Assembly: GCA_009801015.1 (NCBI GenBank)
Contig: VHZZ01000146.1
Location: 34,984 to 98,983, forward strand
Reading direction: 5' to 3'
Source: Silene noctiflora
Lineage: Eukaryota; Streptophyta; Magnoliopsida; Caryophyllales; Caryophyllaceae
Length of the DNA stretch: 64,000 nucleotides
Part shown: piece after piece, positions 55,601-64,000 of the stretch
Layout of the letters: every line of letters starts with the position of its first letter
How positions within the stretch are numbered: the first letter of the stretch is position 1
Translations under genes and position numbers: made by a program
Notes under the pieces: model-generated
Told to the model about the DNA's origin: nothing
Database searches by the model: none
The model's input: the letters and a program-made list of their open reading frames with translations, nothing else

Positions 55601-57253
55601 TAGTGATCTGATGGCTGGTGTTCTCGCTGTGAAAGGAGAAAGGTAGCAGTGAGCCTTTTTCCCCTTTTTGATTCCGATCCCTTTTATTTTTTAACTACAA
55701 CTCTCGAATTTATGATTCACCATCTTCTATTTGCAATATTCAATTTGGGGGCTTTCTCTCGCTACAGAAATCACTGTTGGGGTGTGCTTCTTAGTACTTC
55801 TAGTCCTTTTATGTTCAGGAATGCTTGGCTTTCTGGTTTAAGATCGTTTGCAATACATGCACATTTTTGAAATTTCTGTTATCGTTCGTTATCTTTTGAA
55901 GGCTTATGTACCCATTTTTTGGGATCCAAAATGTAATCTCTTTAGGTCTCTCAGAGATATGTTGTCGAAAGATTTTGTTTGGTACTTCATTTGGTATTCA
56001 GAGCTAATTATGTTGCACCGACTCTTTTAACCGGAGCACGAGTATGACAACCAGGACATGAGGATTTTCCTTAAATAGTAAAGTCTTGGGTATACACCCA
56101 TGTCGGATACCTCTAATCAAGTATGGGTTTCATTACTCCAGTCCTCACCCGATCTCATATTTCAATCCAAAAAAAGATGCTAAAATCATGCAATCCCGGT
56201 AAACGGAAAGCTAATATTGTTTGTATATTTCATCTTACCGAGCTTATGTTCGTATTCTTCTAATAGTTTTGAGTTGAAAAATGATTCTTATTATGCTGTC
56301 TTGATCAGTTTGGCAAAAGAACTGTATTTCCTACAAAATGCTGAAGGCTCTGGGTTGGCACCTTTTGACTGTTGGCTTTGCTTACGTGGTATCAAGACTA
56401 TGGTACTCCGAGTTGAAAAGCAACAGGTGCATACAATTTTTTTAGTTTTTTACATACTGAGCGAGCGACATTGATGTGTAGATGAATATAATATGAATGA
56501 ATGTACCCTAAAAGACATACTGTTTGTACTTTTGTTTGTATTTTGTATAGGATAATGCCCAGAAAATTGCTGAATTTCTCTCCTCACATCCACGAGTTAA
56601 GAGGGTTAACTATGCTGGACTTCCTGACCATCCTGGACGATCGTTGCATTATTCTCAGGTGCTTCTAACCCACTCACTTCTGAATACCTCTCTGTCTGTA
56701 AAATATTTCGAGTTCCTCTGATATGAGGTTTTGCATATTCTAGAACTTATCGCACTTGGCGTCTGTGTTTCCATATGATAAAACATGCAACTGTATTCAA
56801 AAGGATTGTTTACTTCCTTGCAGGCAAAAGGTGCAGGATCTGTGCTTAGTTTTGTGACAGGTTCCATCCCACTTTCAAAACATGTCGTGGAGACAACCAA
56901 ATATTTCAGCATTACCGTCAGTTTTGGTAATAATTTCTCTTATCGCAGCCAAATAATCCAGCATTTCTGTTATACCTGGTCTTACCATAAATTATTGTAA
57001 AACCGTTCTGTATAAGAATTTGTGAAATTGAAATGGTATCTTCTTAAGCCTAAATCTCGATGCTTTATTGGTTTCAGGGAGCGTGAAGTCACTAATAAGT
57101 ATGCCATGCTTCATGTCTCATGCTTCTATACCGGCTGCAGACAGGGAGGCCAGAGGTTTGACTGAAGATTTGGTTCGCATTTCTGTAGGCATTGAGGATG
57201 TAAATGATTTAATTGCTGATTTGGATCGTGCTCTAAGCACAGGGCCTGTATAA
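52636..57253 (+). CDS. CBL: Cystathionine beta-lyase, plastid
   Basis: Thirteen exons: 52636-52704, 52867-53026, 53311-53423, 53877-53947, 54072-54163, 54439-54526, 54614-54725, 55359-55455, 55561-55642, 56309-56426, 56551-56658, 56824-56926 and 57078-57253, giving 462 residues (plant norm about 464). The enzyme splits cystathionine to homocysteine, pyruvate and ammonia in methionine synthesis, in the plastid. The first about 60 residues are a Ser-rich transit peptide. [92 protein letters not shown] and [20 protein letters not shown] (Lys = PLP Schiff base) are the Cys/Met-metabolism PLP motifs. A second ATG two codons on (52642) could be used instead of the first. All introns GT..AG. Confidence 0.95.
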
Positions 57254-59247
57254 TGTAATTACATTTTATTTACATTTTTATAGATCTTCATTTTATGTAA
57301 GCCTTGCGATGATTAGTCGGTCTCTTAGATTTTTTGCATATTCCAAACCGTTTCTGCATTATTAAATCAGCCTATGAGGTATCTTCGAGTTTGCTACCAT
57401 CATGGCTTTACGAGTTTGCAGCTTACTACTGTAATCTGTCAATGTGTTTGGATAGAAACAAAGGAAAGGGTAGAATTTGTGAGAGATTTGTATTCCGTTT
57501 CTCTCCCTCCCTTACTCGCAACCAAACAAGGTTCGGGTCTTTCTGTCCGAGCCTTTTTTTGAGAAAGATTGTGATTTTGTTAATTCTACTATTCATTTCT
57601 TTCCCCAGAAGAATTCTGCTGAGACGTGAATTGCAAATGCTTACTAGCGTAATTGGTAAAGTCTGGTACTCGGAAGTCATAGCCCAGGTTCAAATCAACA
57701 TTTAAATTATCCTTGAAGAAATGACACGAATTTCAATCAGAACTCAAAATCAAACAAAGATTTAATACATCAAAATTAATTACTGGGTGTATATTAATAA
57801 GTAATTACAGAACAATGTTTTAATGGTAAAAAAAAAAAAACCAAAACTCCAACCAGTTATTTGAACCAGAACACGTCGAACACATATATGCTTCCTACAA
57901 TACATTGTCGAAGATTGCAGCGTGACGCTAATCACTACTGCTGCATGGTAATCAGTAATAAGGTTAAACGAAATTTTTCACCATCATCTCCAAAGCGACA
58001 AGACCATTTCCGTTATTGAGACTGCCGCACAAAGGACCTTCCATTAAAGCAGCATCAGCTTCAACATTGATATTTTCACACAATCTATGTATTTCTCCCA
58101 AATGAAGTATTAAAATCTCCAAAGTCTCGTCCCTAAAATATTATGTACAGATTAATGGCTGTTGATTGAGCCACTAGTACGTACTACCCTGTCAAAACAA
58201 GAAATACCAATTATCAACATCGATATTTTTTCCCGACTAAACTTAAAACGTCTTTAACAAGTAGTAGCTGCTAAGCTAGAAAGATCTTTTGATAAAATGT
58301 TAGCATATGCCATCAATAATACAACGATGATGTTTCATTTCGATAGGCTTTCCCCAATAAACATGATATCTCTTCAAGAGCCACCCATTTTTTACCAACA
58401 CTATGAACCTCAACATTTACGAACACATTAGACCAATGTGTATAACTATGAAGCAGACTGAGCACCTTGATACATAGCAATACAGATGCAGCATAAGGAA
58501 GAACACGTGACCAAGATGGTAGTGCGATACTTTCAGATACTAGGGGTTACCTATCATATAGCTGAAAAAAGGGAAAAATCATTGTAATGTAGGAGAATAT
58601 GCATGGTTAGTTACCACATCAGGGATCTGTTCAATGCCCAGACTAGTAATTAAAATGTCGAAAGCATCCATGAGAATCGTGTTCAGAGTTCCCTATTAAT
58701 GATTTGTTGGTAACAGACATGTATGACATGCACCTCAGCTCAGACTTAGAGCCAAAGTTCATGATCAATGAGTGGTTCATAACAGCTGTGCATGTCGTGT
58801 GCAATTGTGGTTCAGCTCAGCTCAAGAGCAGCATATCCTGAGAAGATATCCACGAGGTATAAAGTTGTATTCTGTGACAACTTTTGGGGTTCCTCAACAC
58901 ATGTCAAAAGAATGTAGTCTCCACTTTGTAAACCTCCCCTTTTAAGAGCAACATGTTACAGGCATCTACCTTATACATATACAAATCTAAAACCGTGTAG
59001 TTGCTGTATCCAGTCTTCCATAAGGCATTCTTAGAGTTTGAGGATTGCATTTTAAAATATCCCAGCATCGTGTGAGTTAGTTAAGTAACACCACTACTAG
59101 CTTCCAGTCTGAGCAAGGGACTGAAAGTGGAAAGACTGGAGACTAAAGCGGGCGTTATCATTATAAAATAATATTTTAAAAACACAAGGGAAGAAAAGTC
59201 CAGTAAACCTTTAGTATGGAACATACCACTAAAATAAAGTTGTCCAC
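57254..59247. other. Intergenic between convergent genes
   Basis: About 2 kb between two stop codons. It probably holds both 3' untranslated regions. One SINE-like head is present (57636-57706). Otherwise nothing coding was recognised. Confidence 0.5.
57636..57706 (+). mobile_element. SINE head or tRNA-like fragment
   Basis: ACTAGCGTAATTGGTAAAG fits a pol III box A and GGTTCAAATC fits box B about 35 bases on, resembling the head of tRNA-derived SINEs. A full tRNA cloverleaf does not form by eye, so a tRNA gene is unlikely. No A tail follows closely. Confidence 0.45.
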
Positions 59248-62200
59248 TTAATCACTTCCAAAATCTTCGTAAGTATTATAGCTTCCTGATATTGCTCCCT
59301 TGCTTTCATCTGTTACCCATAACAAACATCAAGTCTCCTTTTAAGAAGATCCATAACATGAATGGCAGGGAAGCATCTCACCTTGAATTTCATCTCTATC
59401 AAGAAAGTTGTCCGTATTTGATGTTATGAAGTAGTTATCTAGTACATCTGTTCATACAAATAAACAAAAGTTCACAAAAACGAGATGGTGTGTCTGAAAT
59501 AGTCACAAGCACATAATGAGGTTTCAACCATGACTTTGAAAAAATAAGGCCAACCGTGCCTTTTTTTACAGCTGCCCAGCTCTATAGTGTCAACAGGATC
59601 ATATTATCATTAAAGAAAGGGAAAAAAGTGGTCAGGGAGAAAAAACATACGAGGCAAAGCTGATAAATCCGGAAAACTAAAGATCTTAGGAATTTGTCCT
59701 AACTGTCCAAATGAAGAACAAGAGCCATTCATGCCCAAGAGTGTATCATGCATTGGTTGTGAGCTTGTCTCCATGCCACTGAAAGATGCAACAGATGCAT
59801 CATCCAAAAGGCCTTGAGGTTCCCCAATGTTAGTATCAGCATCAAAGATAATTTGTGAGTCCGAAGGAAAGCCACTTTCGGATTTGATGATCCCACCATT
59901 CAATCCTTGCATCAATCTCATGGAATTAGAACTTTGACCATGAAGGGTGTCAGGGAGAAACTCTATTCGGCGGGACTGGCTAGACATGTCATAAGCAGAG
60001 TGGGTTTGCAATGACGAAACGCCATTAGAAAATGATGCTGGTAGACTGGGAGGAATCGCAGGTTGTAAGTTCTCTGGCTGTAATGATGTACCCGTCTGAT
60101 CAATAGGATAGTGGCCAGCACTCTGTTGAACTGATGCAAGGACACACATTAATAGGTAATTATTGCTCAACTGAAGCAAAAGTAAAGCAGCATCAAGAAA
60201 AAAAAAGTTTATATCACAGCAACAATGAGCACAACCAATGGAACTAGTACCAGTGAGGTCTTGGCATAATGGTGAATATCAAGGTCTTGGATGATAGGTC
60301 AAAGGTTTGAATCATCTTCTCCCCTCCCATTATACCCTACTGGCCTACTGGCTATTACTAGGAATGCATTTTACAAATAACTTAATTTGATGGTTGAGCC
60401 TGAAACACCAGATCCCACCTTTGAAATACGCTTATAACATCAAGAGATAGTATGATGGACATGTCACCATGATAACACAGAAACGAACATCATAAAGTTG
60501 ATCCAAATATGAATACAAATATATTTCCTCCTTGAACAGCATCTACCCTAACAAAACTTCGAAAGTAAAATCATGAAGTTGTTGCAAAGTACAAATACAA
60601 AAACATACATATATATCAGTTCATTCTATACGACATGATACGTATTCGCTCCTTGAATAGCATCTACCCAAGCAAAACGGATTTGGCTCCTTCAACTTCA
60701 AGTCACCAAAATTGCCAATTCGCAATAACCCAAAAGCGGATAATACTTGCCAAGAGGTAATGCTAAGAATCCATGTCATAAATAACATATTTTGAAATGG
60801 AGTAATAGTGAAATCCCCTTAGAATAAATCTTACATTGTGTCATGCGAGATCCATTTGAAACAGTCACGGGAGAAACTCCAGTAGACTGGATCCGCTCCA
60901 TCAGTTTTGCCTGCTCCTTCAACAGTTCGTTGAAACGATTTATTTGTTCTTTAAGTGCCAATCGAATATAATAAAACTGAAAAAATTCCCGATTTTCTTC
61001 TTCAAGCCGCTGCCAAACTGCAAGATAATAGAAATTAAAATTTAGACATCTGAAATGGAAGTCTCAATGACATCAAGATACATTCATACATCAATTATTT
61101 TGACATAAATAGCGCAGTAATACTATTCAACCTACGATCCGTGTATGAAGAAGCTATTCAGACTCTTTACAGCTAAAAAGAGGCAATGAAGTCAAAAATT
61201 ACTACTCATTGACTTAGCAGTATTATGAAATCAAGCAAAATGGTTCCCAAATTTGTTTGAGCTTATTACATTGTGAAGTACAGAAGTGGCAGTGGCTAAA
61301 TGCCATGTTTCAGTCATCGAGAAACAACCCTTCCATTGAAAGCAAAGGAGAAATGTTGCATGCACCCGAACCCCTACAGGGCTACATGCCATTAAACTCT
61401 AGTTTGAGACTTGATCTCGGAATCGGTCATTGCGACCTAATCCTTGTCATTGCGATATAAATGTGGCCGATATGGCCTCAAAATGCAGACACGGTAACCA
61501 TCAAAACCTTGATAACTCAATCGTGCCTCGGTGTCACAGCTAATATATAATACCATGCTATCACAAATATGAAGCTTTAAGACCATAGCAGACAACCAAT
61601 AAACTGGTCAATGAACATTTGGAAAGCAACCAATAATTACTCCTTAGGAATGAGTCCTACACGTAGCTACTATGCTACATATGCATTTATTAGAACAATA
61701 GTGACTACATACGAAACCAATCAGCACAAACCGAACTACTTTTGTAAGTAATGCAAATCTGGGTACAATGCACACCAAAGAGAACCTCTTAAGCAAGGTA
61801 AGGACCCATAACAGCAGAAGCTAATGATCAACAAGACAATAAAACCAAACAACTTGTTACGTAGCATCTGAAAGGAAGAGGGTAATCATATGAAAACATC
61901 TAAAGTAGGACAGCTTACCGAGTTCAGTAATTGCAGGCACTACATTTGCATTTCTTGAGAGCACACTAACAGCTTCTATCTTGCTCATGTGCAGTTGAAT
62001 GCAGCGCTCTATAAGATTTTGTACCTAGCATTGAAAATAAAGATACACTCAATCAGTTGAGAGATTCTAAAATTGGGTGAAACTTAAGCACAAAACAACT
62101 AACATCTTCCAAAAGTGTGTAAAAGGAAAGAAATGTCAAACTTAATGAGCATGTAGCATAAAGAACCAGCTCTCAGAATAAAAATACTTTCCACTGTAAC

Positions 62201-63974
62201 TGTTTCACTCAATTTGGCATCTTGTCGAGATAAGAGTAATTTTTTATCTCACAGCTTAAATTTGACCCAATACATGGCCCAAGAGTCCCACAATAATTTG
62301 ATACAGCTTTTAAACCCCCTGTTTTATCCGATACCCAGCCAAAGGCAGCGAACGTGCAACTCTAAGACACTTAAATAAAAAAGTTTACAGCCTTAATAAG
62401 ATAACTTGACGCAACTATCTATAGACACTAGACAGTAGTGTATTTTTGGCATTTTTTTCACAAAATTCAGGTACAGCAGAAATCAAAAATATGCAGAGAA
62501 TCGACAACCTGCTGTAAAATTATATTGTAGCAAATTTCTCTTTATAAATTGTTGATCAAGTCTATGTTACCTGCAAATTTGATTAAATTAACCAGAACGG
62601 TATCTACCCTGTACATGAGTCTACCTGCAATTTACTCTCTTTTCCCACCCTCATCAGATCCATCATCCCCTTTGCTTTCTCAGTACTTCCCCAACTCCTA
62701 TGGCTACAAGCCATATGAGCTTGGTGGCAAACGACTTTTCCATCCTCACTCTGTTTCTTTTCGGCTCAAATAGGTCCAAGTATTACGCGTCCCTTATGAG
62801 CCTATCGTCATTATCTAGCACCTCACCCCTAGATTGCTTCTTCACTCTCAAGCTTCAGCCTTGATTGATATCTTCATTTTTGGGAAAGCCAAAAAGATAC
62901 TCAATATGAAGATGGATAATAGTACAATGCGATGATTGAGTGGACTTAATGGAGGTGGAGTCAAATGTACAATTTTAGTCTACAACTGTTTTGCATTTGT
63001 ATTAAGCTAGATCTTTTAATAAGCTAGTACTCTCCTTCCATACCACTTTTATTTTACCCATTTCCTTCTAAACTCATTCCAAAATTATTATCCCCTTGCT
63101 AAACTTGGTAATGAAAAATCGTAAACCCCCCAATATTACCCTTAAATAACTAACTACTATCATCTCCAGCCCAATGACATTGTCCACATTCTCCTTTAAT
63201 TCAAGGAGCATAGTTGGTAATCTATCGCTTTTTCTTAAATCATCCTAAAAAAGAAAGGGGACAATAAAAGTGGAATGGGGGAGTATGTTATCGTAAAGAA
63301 ATGTGTATATGGATAATATCTATTTTTCTCAATGGCAAGCTACAAATAAAAGTGGAATCATTATGGGACATTGTTAAAGGGGAGACCTAAGAGAGAATGG
63401 TAGGAGGAGGTATTCAAAATGAATTAGGTATTGGAAAGGGTGGTAATGTACTAATGTCGTTTTAAAATGGTAAGGTAGTGAAGAGTCGAATTTCTTAAAA
63501 GTTAATGAGTGTGATTATACAATCAAGTAATAGCACGGCGGCCTAATTCAATATAAACATGTCGCATTCAATATGTGATACGTTACACTCTTAATGTAAT
63601 GTCGTGATATGGCAGATTTTAAGCAAACTGCAAACATCATGACAAGGTATGGCTAACTAACTTACTCTACCCTAGAGGCAGAGTGAATCCAGTAACGTGG
63701 TGGCCTAAATTATTTAATATTACTCATGATTCACTAAAAGGAATAGCATAGATCTGATGTCGTTTCTACAAATCAGGTGAACTGTTGAGAACTACAAATT
63801 AACCATATTAATAGTTGAAAATCTCGGATTAATGGTGAGACAAAAGACCAGAGGAGCAATTAATTTCTAATGCATAAATGAAACTGGATGAAATAACAAG
63901 AATTACAAAAATCATAAGTAACTCACCACTTGAAGATGTTCGCCAGAGAGGTGTCTAACCTCTCCTTCCGACAT
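59248..63974 (-). CDS. Plant-specific TIGR01589-domain protein of unknown function
   Basis: Six exons in transcript order: 63974-63927, 62024-61919, 61017-60835, 60130-59651, 59447-59382 and 59309-59248, giving 314 residues. The N-terminal about 75 residues are the conserved module: VRHLSGEHLQVVQNLIERCIQLHMSKIEAVSVLSR, VVPAITELVWQRLEEENREFFQFYYIRLALKEQINRFNELLKEQ. This matches the plant protein 1589 domain family as I remember it; some short members are reported as repressors of photosynthetic genes, but this long form has no assigned role that I know. The second half of that module is likely a coiled coil. The rest is Ser/Gln-rich and acidic (FSFPDLSALPHVLDNYFITSNTDNFLDRDEIQG), like an intrinsically disordered regulatory tail. 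All introns GT..AG; intron 1 is about 1.9 kb without a recognised element. Confidence 0.85.
60250..60420 (+). mobile_element. Possible SINE in intron 3 of the TIGR01589 gene
   Basis: TTGGCATAATGGTGAA looks like a box A and AAAGGTTTGAATCATC like a box B about 40 bases later. The downstream body is not repeated elsewhere in the window and ends are undefined. Confidence 0.35.
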
Positions 63975-64000
63975 ACTTGAGGTTGGGCAATCCCTGATTA

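Noticed and set aside
57636-57706. tRNA gene
   Set aside because: Boxes A and B are present but acceptor and anticodon stems do not pair by eye; more likely a SINE head.

Overview
This window looks like nuclear DNA from a flowering plant. The genes carry many AT-rich introns with GT..AG borders, the proteins match plant families (plastid lycopene beta-cyclase, plastid cystathionine beta-lyase, CYSTM, FIS1, CAP-D2), and small transposon relics sit thickly between and inside genes. The MITE types hint at a eudicot, perhaps order Caryophyllales, but that placement is inference. One assembly gap (28188-29047, all N) and one single N (15735) are present.

Layout. 1-15000 is gene-poor and repeat-rich: an interrupted Helitron, Stowaway, hAT, PIF/Harbinger and Mutator-type MITEs, a SINE, one LTR relic and one F-box/LRR pseudogene fragment. 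From 15 kb genes become dense: CYSTM peptide (+, 15026-16075), CRAL-TRIO protein (-, 18145-20129), lycopene beta-cyclase (+, 21955-23475), pyrroline-5-carboxylate reductase (-, 24294-27877), a second repeat cluster around the gap (28-31.3 kb), a SAM-dependent methyltransferase (+, 31436-33415), FIS1 (+, 35147-37158), a glutaredoxin-like protein (-, 39729-41282), condensin subunit CAP-D2 (+, 43661-51385), cystathionine beta-lyase (+, 52636-57253) and a plant-specific TIGR01589-type protein (-, 59248-63974). I assembled the exons by hand from reading frame, splice borders and family alignment from memory; every model closes in frame (73, 257, 506, 275, 268, 169, 517, 1388, 462 and 314 aa).

The genes are unrelated housekeeping genes, not an operon or a metabolic cluster: carotenoid cyclisation, proline synthesis, methionine synthesis, mitochondrial/peroxisomal fission, chromosome condensation. 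Nothing links them beyond being neighbours.

I found no previously undescribed molecular system. What stands out is the repeat archaeology, much of it checkable base by base: perfect 8-bp duplications around two hAT-type elements built of CGGGTC blocks, 9-10-bp duplications around several Mutator-type MITEs, a tRNA-derived SINE with a 14-bp target duplication inside another MITE, Helitron ends with a hairpin plus CTAG, and a GC-AG intron in CAP-D2.
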